DNA from: Hypholoma sublateritium FD-334 SS-4
Taxonomy: Eukaryota > Basidiomycota > Agaricomycetes > Agaricales > Strophariaceae
DNA length: 64,000 nt
Assembly (NCBI GenBank): GCA_000827495.1
Contig: KN817526.1
Span: 620,001 to 684,000, forward strand
Reading direction: 5' to 3'
How positions within the stretch are numbered: position 1 is the stretch's first letter; each line of letters begins with the position of its first letter. Below, piece after piece: positions 22,465-34,479 of the stretch. A program made the translations under genes and the position numbers. The notes below the pieces were generated by a model. That model searched no databases. It worked only from the letters and a program-made list of their open reading frames with translations, and was not told the origin of the DNA.

Positions 22465-24534
22465 TTATTGACGAGTGAGGATATCGATGTCCTTCCAGCC
22501 CTTGACCATCGTGCGGCGCAGGCTGGCGAATCCAGGCGCAGTGTTAGCGTCTGGCACCTGATACTCCGTCGTGCTCGTCAGCTCCTTCGCCGAGCGACGA
22601 TCGGCAGGTGCGAAGGGTTGGTTTCTGCAATTTACGTGAGCGGCGGATCATACATGAAGGGGTAGAAGGCCTCACAGCTCGTTAAAGATGAAATCCGAAG
22701 GGTTGGGCATGGTGTGCTAAGAGAAAATTGTCAGCGTCAGGACCATCCAGAAGTGGCGAACGGAATGATGTTTACAGCAGTGATCAGGTGCAACTCGCGT
22801 TGAATGGCGAGGCAGAAGTAATCAAGATCTAAAGAATATTGAGTGAAATATATCATATATAACGTCTGCGCAGACATACCAAGATCATTTAGGTCGTAGT
22901 TGAAAGGGTTCTCGCTGAGGGCAAGGCACCGACGTAAGTTTGTATTCCTTTCCACGAGTAGAGTGATTGAAAGCTTACATCTCTTGCCCGATTTCAAGGA
23001 AGCCGAGCAGCAGGAATGACGCAAATGCAGTTCCTGGGATCGTGATCCACTTGGCCGCACTGTAGATCTGGAATGGCAGGAAGAAGAGGTAAAGCCTAGG
23101 ATACTACTTATGAGCAATATTCGCATCAGGGACATCTAAAACTTACCACAGAGACATGCGCAAATGAGCCTGGTACGCGAAAGGTAGCGGAGTGTTACAG
23201 ATACGCTCCAAATTCGAAAGAGTATCCTGAAGTGAGGTCAAGTTTCCGGTCACGCCCGTAGCAATAGCGGGTTGCAGCAGTCCATTGCGCATGCACCCTG
23301 AAAGAAAAGGTTAGATATTGATAAAATCCATAGAGCAAGAGCGCCGTAGACATACATGCTGAATAACTTTCGGGCGGAAGGATGATTAGTGTTAAGACCG
23401 TTTGAAACACATGAATAGACTGACTTAGACAAGATAAGGATGATCTCCAGGGGGATTTGACTCTCCACGTATTCGTCGTGGCGCCTTTTCTTTCCGCGAT
23501 ACCTTTTTGGGTGGGCTCTACGGGTGATAACATGTGCAATCCATGCGAACAGTCTGAACAGGGGAATGTAGTCCAGGAGGGTGGTGGCAGGAGGATTCCG
23601 AGCAGGCTTCAAGGGGGGATTGACGTCGAAGGCATGTGCTAAGCCCTTCTCCGGATCAACGGTAGCAGCGCTATGGGTAGACTGGCTCCCGCGCTCCATC
23701 TCGGTGACGGGCTGGGTCGTCTGGCGAATTGGCTCGTCGCTTTCTTGCCAGAGGGGGAGTAGGTCAGACTCGGTGCCTTGCGTGCCATTGGCGTAGCGCG
23801 GCAAGAAAGAGATGAGGGGATACAAGTCTTCGTAGTAAACACCACGCTCGTCGCGGAGGAAATGCTAAGTCAATTGATTAGCGAGGCCTGGTATAGAATC
23901 GTTTCGGACGCACCTTGACAGCAACAGCATAGGCTAGGATCTACTCGGATGGTGAGGAAGCGAAAGAGCATATAATGACCAATGCCGTACCAAATTGATC
24001 ATCGTTTTCTTTTCGATGACATTCTGAAGCGATGTGCTATCTCCCTTGCGCTCGACAGGGATATGTATCCAAAACTGGGTTAATGGGAGTTCAGTTATAA
24101 ATAACATTTGACGTAGAGCCGTTATCACCTGCTGTGCAAGATTTCTCGAGGCGGTGATGATATTTGTCCACATCTTTCTGCCATCTTGATACCTATGAAA
24201 CTGATCAATGACACTGACGGGGAACCAGGCAAAGAATTCGCACCTTTCGTACGCCGAGGATGTCCTGAAAGATATGACTAGACCGAGGACGGTACCCAGT
24301 ACGGTCAATAGCTGGTTAGAAATACCCAGACTGTGGCTCGTCATCTCTCCCACTAGCGTAACCACTTTGATAGTAGGCCAAGTGAATCAGTAGAAAGCTA
24401 TAGAACCAGCGTGCAGACTCACTTGTAGCGATTAATGTGAAGAATAGCACCTCAGGCCAAATATCGTTGATCACAGTGGCCTGGAACTTTCTGGCAGTCC
24501 ATGTGCCACGAAATAGAGGGTTCGCAGAGACCAT
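22465..24534 (-). CDS. Bestrophin-like (UPF0187/RFP-TM) anion channel
   Basis: Thirteen exons on the minus strand: 24534-24423, 24364-24244, 24192-24129, 24074-23991, 23940-23914, 23864-23425, 23366-23356, 23297-23147, 23095-22979, 22914-22880, 22828-22776, 22716-22676, 22624-22465; 471 aa. Family hallmarks are in order: an early hydrophobic helix (WPEVLFFTLIAT), VLGLVISFRTSSAYERYQDGRKMW, a charged cytosolic loop with RRAHPKRYRGKKRR, the LQDTLSNLERI/NTPLPFAYQAHLR block, a hydrophobic stretch around FASFLLLGFLEIGQEIENPF, NYDLNDLDLD, and a soluble tail. Bestrophins form pentameric chloride/anion channels; fungal members are little studied. Exon 7 is only 11 nt yet is needed to reach the family sequence in frame. 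Every other splice is GT-AG with matching phase. Confidence 0.92.
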
Positions 24535-26180
24535 GCTCGCGGGGAAGGTAAGGGGGTCAAAGGGGGGAAGCGAACTAACGAGCGGGGTGCCTAGAGCCCT
24601 GGCTTTTAAGAGAACGTGGGGGAGAGCCGAGAATGGCGCGTGGCGCTCTTAAGTAGGGAATTGTTGAGGATTTGATTACCTTTATTTTTGTCCAGGGTCC
24701 CGCGCATTTCAATTGTGGAAGCTCGGACCTGGCCGGTTTTTGTTCTCCGAACCGCTGGCAGAGTCACACGACTTGCCACTGCATCGTTTTCATGCGCCGC
24801 AACTCATCGATTGCAACCTGGGTGTAGAGGATACTTACTACAACCCCTAATCTAGGTTTTTTGAAGACATATTTCAGCGCCCTTGCAATTTTCCGTTGGC
24901 CTCGAGGCGCTTCTTAGATCAAGATGTTGCTGTTTTCATGTTTCGGCGCAGCCTTGGCAACACGCTTCCTCCGAGTCTGGTCCCATCCCGTCCCATCAAC
25001 GGTAAAACAACTTTAACATGAGGCTCCACAACACCGCAGTTTTGAATTTACCGTAGCGGTGAACAGATGCCTTAATTATTGCAGTGGGCGTTCTGCGTAT
25101 ATCGCATGATTAGCTATCGTGTAAAAGTTGCTCAGATCTGCCTGTTTGATGCTAGTCAGCTGCACTGCGAATAATTACATACAGATCAATCATTTTGGAA
25201 GCAATTTGGTGTGCATTTGCCCACAAAATCATGCTGTAAATCAATTGTGGGCCCGCCTTAGTCGTCTTGCACGGCCCACACTGATGCAAGGCAATCAACC
25301 CCGCTCTGCTTGCTTGAAATGTGCTGTCTTTTGGTATGGCGCGGCTGTAATTCAAATACTATCATCAGAAGGGAGACGTTGGTGGGACGGAACGAACGGA
25401 TTCGTAGTCGGAGCTCTGATGCGTCCGACGTTCGGCATTTGCCATGCGGAGTTTGTAAACCCACTTACGGTCAACGCAGCGGCACGACTGTCGTCAGCCA
25501 ACCGTCAACACGACCGACCTGCCAGTGCAAACCAAGCGCGAACCGACTACAGTCCTTGTACAGCACTTGCTGCTTACTCCAGGCCCATTCTCGGCGCTAA
25601 TTTCGAGTTATCTCTAGAAGTTGGTGAGTGTCTGGCAATGCCAGTATTCCCGCCGTTGGTCCTGATCCAATCTCGGCCTATCACCTCTCACTCTGATTAA
25701 TTCAGGATGGTGGCTGCTTAATTCTTATACGTCACCGTGTATCTCTTCGATAACAGCGCCGCTCTATTCTCGATCCTCAGCTGTTGCTTTCTGTGGAAAC
25801 TTTCGCCCTTGTTCAGCGCATATCTCAAGAATCTGTTCCCATATCTGTCAAACGCATTCTTGTTCGGTGCTTCTTTTTCTGAATGGACTCGCTCGATATA
25901 CTTACAACGAGCATTAGTGGTAGCACCACTGGTACCTGATATCTACTCGCAGGGGGCGGTCACAATATGCAATGTACAATCAGCCCCGCATACTTAAGAT
26001 TCGAGGCCGATAACTTTAATCCGCTAAAAATGGCGCCTATACAGCATGCTGCGCGACTGTATTATCAACTATTTCTATCAGCAAGATAACCTCCTCACAC
26101 GGATTTATTTTGACAGCTCAAGATTCCTTGGCCCCTTATCTTGAGGCCTTACAGAGAGCATTCTTTCCCTCTTGTTCATC
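24535..26180. other. Divergent intergenic region, bestrophin/permease A
   Basis: About 1.6 kb between two divergently transcribed genes, so it holds both promoters. From about 25380 on it resembles the DNA upstream of permease B (about 28890-29571). The best-conserved block, CGGATTTATTTTGA, lies some 80 bases before each start codon. The open frame at 25128-25700 has no recognisable features and spans this conserved promoter-type DNA, so it is not called. Confidence 0.5.
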
Positions 26181-28185
26181 ATGTCCGACCTCGATGAGAA
26201 GCAGAGGATCTCTGACGATGGAAAGCAAGAGTATACGGACATAGTGGAACTTGTCCCCCAACAGCGAGGATGGACGCACTGGCTCACGACATGGGGAGTC
26301 GAGATGCGAGGTTAGTTCCATCACCCTTATCTCTCTGAGTCGGTCTGACTTTGTGGTCGTTTGAAGGAATTCAACCAGTGCCCATCGAAGAGAGAACGGA
26401 TACTGAATATGGCAAGATATGCTATGTCTTTCTATCATCTAACATGAACATTCTGGCGTGAGTGAGCAGCTTTCACCATAGAGGCTTGGTTTGTTTGGCT
26501 CACTTTCCTGAAGGTTTTCAATTGGAACGATAGGTCCAGTGAGCTTCGGCCTTGGTGTGCGGGACTCGTGTCTTGTCATCGTCGGGTTCAATATCATATG
26601 CGCTATCTTTCCAGCTTACTTGTAGGTCTTTCTCTTTTGGCCAGGCTTGAATGCAGCTGACATTTGGATTATTCAGCGCCACTTGGGGTTCGAAATTGGG
26701 GATGCGTCAGATGATTCTGGCCAGATATACTTTTGGGTGAGCTTTTCTTAAAAAAATCATCAACCGCAATATCGTCTCATTAAATCAATAAAAGGTACTA
26801 TGGAGTGATTATCCCTTGCATTCTCAATCTTGCGAGCGTCATCGGGTTTTCTGTATCGAATTGCATACTTGGCGGACAAGCGTTGGCCAGCGTTACGAAC
26901 GGCCATCTGAGTTGGACGTAAGACGCCTTCAATATTCAGTTTTCATCTCTGCTAAACAGGCTATCGCCGTTCATAGAGTGGGGATAGTAGTATTCACCGT
27001 CGTCTCGGTGTTAGTTTCATTTTGCGGCTATAGGTTTCTCAATTGGTATGTACAGGCCTTCTCTCACGCAGCCACCGTCTCTTAAAACCTTGCTTTTCCT
27101 AGGTATGAAAAGGTAGCCTGGATTCCAGTGCTGATCACATTTATAATCGCTGTTGGAATTGGAGGAAAACATCTCCTTAACCTGCCCCCAACCGTTCCGG
27201 CAACATCTGCCTCTATCTTAGGGTTTGCCGGGACTCAGGCGGGCTATATGATAACCTGGTCGGGCTTTGCGGCTGATTATTCCATTTATTTACGGCCTGA
27301 ACGCGCAACGTACGTGTCATCACATCTTATACGGAAATCTGTCTTCAACGTGAAGTGCTTTTCAGCTGGAAGTTATTCTGGTGTGCATACATTGGGTTAT
27401 TTGTCCCTACGGCAAGTCAGAATGTGTTAGTGCAATACCGTCACGTCTCTTAATGCAAATCTGCGATTCAGGCACTTTTGGCATGCGTTGGAGCAGCCTT
27501 CTCCGCTGCTGCTTCATCGGTCCCCTTGTGGAATGACGGGTACGCGGGAGGAAACATAGGGGGACTTCTCGAAGCCGTTTTGCGCCCCGCAGGTGGTTTT
27601 GGGAAGTTTCTCACTGTCCTTCTCAGTCTATCCGTCGCTGCCAATCTTGTTTCTATATTTTACTCTGCATCCTTCAATTTCCAGGTCTTCATCCCCTGGC
27701 TTGTGGTTGTGCCAAGATATGTGTTTACTGTAGTCACGGCTGCTGTGTAAGTCTGGCTCGCGTCGTCGTCGTGTCGCTGGTAACGTCCCGCTTAACGTCT
27801 TCCCGGTCCTAGGGTTCTCCCGATCTCCATCGTCGGTGCTCACCGGTTCTACGCCGCGATTACCAACTTCCTCAGCCTCATCGGATACTGGTGCTCCGCA
27901 TTTGTTGCTATGCTCATCGTCGAGCACATATACTTCCGCAAGAACAAGTTCGCAAACTACGACCCAGAGATCTGGAATGTCCCCAGCAAGCTGCCTCTTG
28001 GCTGCGCCGCTCTGGGATCGGGCCTACTCTCTTTCGGACTTGTTATTCCGTGCGTGAGTCAGGTCTGGTTTACCGGCCCCATCGCGCAGACCACAGGTGA
28101 TTTGGGGTTCGAGGTTGCGTTCGTTTTGAACTTGATATTATATCCCCCTCTACGTTTGTTGGAGGTTAAGTACAGCCGTTTGTAG
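26181..28185 (+). CDS. Purine-cytosine permease (FCY2-like, NCS1), copy A
   Basis: Ten exons: 26181-26310, 26367-26457, 26514-26621, 26677-26736, 26795-26917, 26977-27045, 27103-27309, 27366-27411, 27472-27746, 27813-28185; 493 aa, somewhat shorter than yeast Fcy2. NCS1 (PF02133-type) nucleobase:H+ symporters of about 12 helices import adenine, guanine, hypoxanthine or cytosine across the plasma membrane. Family segments seen: TWGSKLGMRQMILARYTFG, GGQALASV, GFAGTQAGY, YAGGNIGGLLEAVL followed by GGFGKFLTVLLSLSVAANL, and GAHRFYAAITNFLSLIGYW. The short N terminus is acidic and cytosolic. Copy B (29572-31582) is a close tandem paralogue with identical exon lengths. Intron 8 has a GC donor (27412, GCAAGT) where copy B has GT. 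Substrate specificity cannot be read from the sequence. Confidence 0.95.
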
Positions 28186-29571
28186 CTCGTACTTATGTGA
28201 CCAGAAGTTCAGATTATAACAGTACGCCCTCGTCCCAGCTGCCGAATTCCAACGAGTGGCGTGCAGGACGCACAGCCACTGGCTTGAGCTGAGATAGCGG
28301 AAGAAAGCGTACGGCGCATGCGTGTGCTCTAGCCCTTCCAAGATACGCGGCTCGCGTACTGACCACAAGCACATGCGTCCGGCCTCTCATTGCCAGTGCT
28401 TCAAGTGCGTGCCCCTCGCGCTTTCGGGCGCAGGCGGTGTCTTCGCCGCGAACAGCACTTCGTCAAAGATTCCATCTCGCAGGTACCGAGGCTGATCAAA
28501 GAGTGTTAGACCGCAAGAAGCCAACGTACAAGCGAATGCGCCTGCAGGTGCGCCGGGGGACTCGTCCGGGGAATGCCGAATCAGCGCGACGCGACTGATC
28601 ATGTGCACTCTGCCACCTGCCAGTCCGTCTCTTGTCCACGACCACCATGACCCATGATGTATGACCACTCCTCCGCCGTCCGAGCCTCGCTCAAAATAAG
28701 GAGCCCAGTTGTCTTCGTGCTCCATTTACAACACTGCCCACGTATATGAGAATCTTCGAAAAACTGGGGAGCATGGGGAGAGAAGAAGAAAATGCATCGG
28801 ACAAGGTTTGAAGGTATGCACCGGGTTCGGCGGGTACCCTTTTTTTATCCTGCTTAATCTTCGCACAGCGATTTAATTTCTCCGTAGGTACGGTGGCGAC
28901 TTTTGGCATTTTTCATGCAGAATTCGTAAAATTCCCTGCATCGTCGGCAGGCCGACCGTCAGCACATTCCACCTGCCATGTAGCTGGAATCCTTGTAAAT
29001 GTTGGCTTTTTGGATTCTTAGCTCGTCCTCTACCGCAGACTTGAAATCACCTCGGCAGTTGAAGGATATCTCACTGGTATTGCTAAGCTCTGCCAATCTC
29101 TGTCGATCTCCTGCCAATCTCCTACTCTGTGATTAATTCGCGAGAGTGACTGCTTTTATGCGTATATATCCTCGATAACACCGCGGCTCGATTCTTGATT
29201 CTCGACTCCTGCTTTCCGTGGAGACTTGTGCTCTTGTCCAGGCCACATTGCTAGCGTGAGGTTTTGTGCTTATATCTGTCAAACGCATCCTCGTTCGCTG
29301 CTTGTCTTTTTGAATAGACCCGCACGATATACAACGGCGGTCAGTGGCGGAATAACCTGTTATTGGCTCGTAACGGACGGTCACACTACCGCGTATACTT
29401 AGATTCGAGTCTAATGACTTCTGAACTGCTGAAAATAGCGTCCGCAACTGTGTTAATGTCTATGTCTATCAAGAAGATAGACTCGTCACGCGGATTTATT
29501 TTGAAAGCTCGAGATTGCTTGGCCCCTTATCTCGAAGCCCCATAGGGAACATTCTTTCCCTCTTGTTCATC
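28186..29571. other. Intergenic region between permeases A and B
   Basis: Contains an uncertain minus-strand ORF (28387-28725). From about 28890 it is a block paralogous to the DNA upstream of permease A. The block nearest the start codon is the best conserved and should include the promoter. Confidence 0.5.
28387..28725 (-). CDS. Hypothetical 112-residue protein between the permeases, uncertain
   Basis: A single open frame with ATG at 28725 and natural composition (starts MEHEDNWAPYF, ends GTHLKHWQ). It is rich in Gly, Arg and His and has two Cys. A second open frame continues on the same strand below 28387 in another phase, so the true product may be longer through a frame change or intron I could not define. 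No counterpart lies between permeases B and C. No family recognised. Confidence 0.3.
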   Translation of the reverse strand: MEHEDNWAPYFERGSDGGGVVIHHGSWWSWTRDGLAGGRVHMISRVALIRHSPDESPGAPAGAFACTLASCGLTLFDQPRYLRDGIFDEVLFAAKTPPAPESARGTHLKHWQ

Positions 29572-31582
29572 ATGTCCGACCTGGATGAGAAGCAGAAGAT
29601 CTCCGACGATGCAAAACAAGAGCATGTGGATATATTAGAATTGGCCCCTCAACGGCAAGGATGGACGCACTGGCTCGCGACATGGGATGTCGAGATGCGA
29701 GGTCAGCTGCGTCACCCGCTCCCTTCTACTCATTCTTACTTTGTCGTCATTTTATGTAAGGAATCCAGCCAGTTCCAATCGAACAGAGAACAGATACTGA
29801 GTATGGAAAGATATGCTTTGTCTTTCTTTCTTCCAACGTGAACATTCTCCCGTAAGTTGAGCAACTTTTACTGCTGCTACTTCGCTTCACCGGGCTACAT
29901 TGCCTACAGGTTCTCAATTGGAACGATAGGCCCAGCGAGCTTCGGGCTGGGTGTGCGGGACTCGTGTCTTGTCATTGTCGGGTTCAACCTCATATGTGCG
30001 ATCTTACCGGCGTACTTGTATATATTTTTCTTTATCATTGCTTGAATTTTGTTGACGCATAGGATTTACAGCGCCACCTGGGGCTCGAAACTCGGGATGC
30101 GGCAGATGATTCTGGCGAGATATACTTTCGGGTGAGCATCACCTTACATTGAGCGCAATAGTGTTCCATCAATATATGACAACGAAGGTACTATGGCGTA
30201 ATACTACCTTGTATACTCAATCTTGCAACCGTCATCGGGTTTTCCGTGTCGGATTGCATACTTGGCGGACAGGCGTTGGCCAGCGTTGCAAACGGACATC
30301 TTAGTTGGACGTAAGTTGTCATTAATTATCCGTTTTCCCGGGGTATAGGCCGCACAGACTGTCACTGTTCATAGAGTGGGGATAGTAGTATTCACCATCA
30401 TCTCAGTTCTAGTTTCATTTTGTGGATATAGGTTTCTTAACTGGTACGTGCAGGTTTGGTCTTTTGCGATCACCAAAACTCAAAACTGTGCAATTCTCAG
30501 GTATGAAAGAGTAGCCTGGATTCCAGTGCTGATCACATTTATAATCGTTGTTGGCATTGGGGGAAAACATCTGCTTAACCTGCCTCCAGCCCCTCCGGCA
30601 ACAGCTGCCTCTATCTTAGGCTTTGCAGGGACTCAGGCAGGCTTTACGATATCCTGGGCGGGTTTTGCGGCCGATTATGCGATTTATTTAAGGCCTAAAC
30701 GTGCAACGTACGTGCTATTACATATTCAATGATGTTCTATCACAATGATGTTCTATCACTGAAGAGAGGTATATTTCAGCTGGAAATTGTTTTGGTGTGC
30801 ATACATCGGGTTATTCGTTCCAACGGTGAGTTTTTTGTTGCTGTGATACCACTTTCCTGACTGCAAGTTTTCCATTCAGGCTCTTTTGGCATGTGTTGGA
30901 GCAGCTTTCGCCGCCGCTGCTGCATCGGTTCCGTCATGGAATGACGGTTATGCAGGAGGAAACATAGGAGGCCTTCTCGAAGCCGTTTTGCGACCTGCTG
31001 GTGGTTTTGGGAAGTTTCTTACCGTCCTTCTCAGTCTATCCGTCTCCGCCAGTCTTGTTTCTATATTCTACTCTTCGTCCTTCAACTTCCAGGTCTTCAT
31101 CCCCAAGCTTGTTATAGTGCCAAGATATTTGTTTACTCTGGTGACGGCTGCTGTGTAAGTTGAAGTTGCGTCGGTGGTGACGCACTCGCTGACTTTCCTG
31201 TCCTTTCAGAGTTCTGCCAATCTCCATTGTCGGTGCGCACAGGTTCTACGCCGCAATTACCAACTTCCTCAGCCTCATCGGATACTGGTGCTCCGCATTC
31301 GTCGCTATGCTCATCGTCGAGCACATATACTTCCGCAAGAACAAGTTCGCAAGTTACGACCCGGAGATCTGGAATGTCCCCAGCCGACTGCCTCTTGGCT
31401 GCGCCGCTCTGGTATCGGGCCTACTCTCTTTCGGACTCGTTATTCCGTGCGTGAGTCAGGTCTGGTTTACCGGCCCAATCGCGAAGATCACGGGTGACCT
31501 GGGGTTCGAAGTTGCGTTCGTTTTGAACTTGATATTGTATCCCCCTCTACGTACGTTGGAGATTAAGTACAGTCATTTGTAG
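29572..31582 (+). CDS. Purine-cytosine permease (FCY2-like, NCS1), copy B
   Basis: Ten exons: 29572-29701, 29761-29851, 29910-30017, 30072-30131, 30188-30310, 30375-30443, 30501-30707, 30780-30825, 30880-31154, 31210-31582; 493 aa. Each exon has exactly the same length as in copy A, and the protein differs by scattered, mostly conservative changes. Introns have drifted much more than exons, so purifying selection has acted since duplication. The same signatures are present (GGQALASV, YAGGNIGGLLEAV, GAHRFYAAITNF). All introns are GT-AG, including intron 8 (CCAACG then GTGAGT), which is GC-AG in copy A. The similarity includes the upstream region, so promoter and gene were duplicated together. 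Confidence 0.95.
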
Positions 31583-31854
31583 TTTGTATATTTGTGGGTG
31601 CTAATAATTGGCTGATAAGCGCCCTGAGCTCATTTCAAATAGTGAATCTGAAGGAGTGTTGACAGATCAGGACACCAAACGGACCGGGAGATCCGGACCT
31701 CGGAGCTCCGTCATTCCAATAACCTCCGCGGCTTTCATCCGCACGATCGTCTTTTTTTCGTGCCTGCCATGGCTCGACTTGACTCTGTACATTTACATCC
31801 AAGTAATTTGTCTCCTCGTTTCTAGCAATAGTCACCGAGAACATCTTCCACTCC

Positions 31855-33850
31855 ATGTCTTCCGCATCGCTCAAAAGCCCCCTCTCGGCTTGTCAGGAGG
31901 AAAAAGGCTCGACCTGGGATGTCACCGAGGACTATGCGAGCAATGCCTCCTCCAAGAATTGGTTGGTGCGAAAGTTACTGACTTGGGGCGTTGAAGAACG
32001 AGGTTCGTGGTGGTTACGATCTGCCCTTAGGAAGGCGAGCTAATCCGCAAGCAGGGATTGCGCCGGTCCCCCTCAGCGAACGAGTAGACCGTCCATACTC
32101 CAAAGTCTTCTTTATCTGGTTTTCGATGAATGTCAATATACTCTCGTGCGTCTACTATCGCGTTTAAGCCGTCGCAAGGCTCGCAGCTCACAAATGTTTC
32201 AGTTTCTCAGCGGGTACACTCGGCCCTGCGATCTTCGGCCTCGGACTGCGCGATGCATGCCTGACGATATTATTCTTCAATCTGCTATGCTGTGCTGTAC
32301 CTGCCTATGTGTGAGTCATGTTGGTGGGGACGCATTGCAATAGCGCTGACGTTATTTTTTTGTGATATCAAGTGGGACATGGGGTCCGACGCTGGGTATG
32401 CGGCAGATTGTGATATCGCGATATTCTTTCGGGTATGTGTAGAATTTCCCGATGTCAAAACTTTACTGACATGAATGACAGATATTATGGTGTAATTGTA
32501 CCCTGTGCATTAAATCTCATCACGATGATCGGATTTTCTATCCTGAACAGCATCGTAGGTGGGCAGGCATTGGCTAGTGTATCTAGTAACGATCTGAGCT
32601 GGACGTAAGCATTTCCGACTTCGCTTTTTTGGACAATCACCTAATGAAGAAACAACTTACAACAGAGTTGGGATCGTCGTCGTTGCTTTGATATCATTGC
32701 TTGTTTCATTCTGCGGGATTTCAGTTCTGAACTGGTGCGCGATCAGTGCTATTTTCTAGATGAATCCCACTGAAAATGGAATAGGTACGAGCGTATTGCT
32801 TGGATACCCGTTGTCATTACCTTTGTAATTGCGCTTGGAGTCGGCGGAAAGCATTTATCAAATCCGCCTCCCCTGGAACCAGCGACTGCCTCGACCATCC
32901 TCTCATTCGCCTCAACGCTCGCCGGCTTTGCTGTCACATACTCCGGCCTTTCCTGCGATTTTTCGAGTTATTTCAAACCAAATGTATCTAGGTGAGCGTC
33001 GTGTTTTTCGCCCACAAATACTCGACTAAATACAATCCGCACAGATGGAAAATATTTTTATCGGCCTATTTAGGGTTCCTTTTGCCTCTCGTACGTTTTC
33101 TATACAATATTTCGTGCACCTAACGCTCTGACTATCTACCTCAGATATTTTTCCAGTGCCTAGGTGCTGCAGTTGCTGTGGCCGTTCCTTCTGTTCCCGA
33201 CTGGGAAGCAGGATACGCCGGTGGCAATGTTGGAGGATTGCTTGAGGCCATGCTTCATCCCGTTGGGGGATTTGGAAAATTCTTGACGGTTTTACTGAGT
33301 CTCTCAGTCGCTGCAAATATTGCCGCCACATTCTATTCAATATCAATCAATTTGCAAGTCTTGATTCCTACTTTATTATCCGTCCCTCGTTATATTTTCT
33401 CCATTGTGGCTACTGCGATGTGAGTTTTTGAAATCTATCTCTGAAATATCTTTTGATTATCTCGGTTTATCTAGCGTCGTCCCTCTAGCAATTGTCGGAG
33501 CTCACCGGTTCTACGACGCGTTGGTCAACTTCCTCGGCCTGATTGGCTACTGGGCTTCTGCATACGTTGGTATAATAATAACGGAGCATCTTATCTTCCG
33601 CAAAAATGACGCCTCCCTGTACAACAAACATGCCTGGAATACCCCAGGACGCCTTCCGCCAGGCATTGCGGCGATTGCAGCTGGCGTAGGCTGCTTCGGT
33701 CTTGTCATCCCCTCGATGGAGCAAGTGTGGTTCACGGGCCCAATCGCGAAAACTACGGGGGACATTGGTTTCGAGATTGCGTTTGTGATGAGCGTAGTTC
33801 TTTATCTACCGCTGCGGTGGCTCGAAATTAGGTGGAGAGGATTTGTGTAA
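31855..33850 (+). CDS. Purine-cytosine permease (FCY2-like, NCS1), copy C
   Basis: Ten exons: 31855-32002, 32055-32145, 32203-32310, 32373-32432, 32482-32604, 32666-32734, 32785-32991, 33045-33090, 33145-33419, 33475-33850; 500 aa. Exons 2-9 have the same lengths as in copies A and B; only the first (148 versus 130 nt) and last (376 versus 373 nt) differ, so all four genes descend from one ancestor. It is closest to copy D. Signatures: TWGPTLGMRQIVISRYSFG, GGQALASVSSNDLSWT, YAGGNVGGLLEAMLHPVGGFG, GAHRFYDALVNFLGLIGYW. C/D differ from A/B consistently in the helix following KHL and in the C-terminal region, which may mean a different substrate range. Followed at once by two damaged oxygenase copies in the same orientation. 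Confidence 0.94.
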
Positions 33851-34479
33851 GGGGCGCGAGCGGCAATCTCAAGTAAGACTCATAAGTGTTATCACCTTTG
33901 AATATTTGAATAACGCCAACTTTGACAGTCTGACGCCTTTCATCTTGTCAAGATAGCTATCTCGGGGAATTAATCTTGCAAACAAGTGGTCCAGTAATTA
34001 AGTGGCACAGTAAGTAGAAGCCATTCGAATCTTGAAATAGAGGTCTAAACCGCCCGCGGCAAGAAAATTAGACCTGGGCTCTCTGTGCGAGCTGCACAAG
34101 CATCTATATAGATTTTCACGACTGAGGCTCTATACATACTTATAGCCACGCTCCCTCGTAAATATTCCTAAACTTCAATAAAGCCACCGCGTCGCACGAC
34201 GCGTTCGCCGGCAGGTACCGCGCGATCACATGGTTGATTAATTCATGTGGCACGTTCAAGTTTGGCGACGCGTCTTTTGTCTTTGCTCTTGCTTTGCTCT
34301 TCCTTGCCTCTTACCAACCTCTTCCTTGCCTTACCCTTCCATACTAATCTACATTATTTCACAAACACCCTATAAAGCCACCATTTTCTACCTACCTCCT
34401 TTGACATTGTCCCCTCCGCTAATTGCCTTCAGCTTGAAGTTGGCTTGAAGCCCCACTGGCAGGAGATTCTGTTTAAAAA
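33851..34479. other. Intergenic region between permease C and oxygenase copy 1
   Basis: About 630 bases. Contains CACATG at 34227-34232, followed by TTCAAGTTTGGCGACGCG, which resembles DNA upstream of oxygenase copy 2 (CACGTG at 37658). A long pyrimidine-rich tract (about 34260-34430) precedes the ATG. No ORF of note. Confidence 0.5.

Noticed and set aside
25128..25700. 190-codon plus-strand open frame upstream of permease A
   Set aside because: No recognisable motif, and it spans DNA that is paralogous to the permease B upstream region without the frame being conserved there, so it looks like promoter DNA read by chance.
31608..31994. 128-codon plus-strand frame overlapping the start of permease C
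   Set aside because: It runs through the permease C promoter and first exon in another frame. The permease C start at 31855 matches copy D in sequence and exon length.
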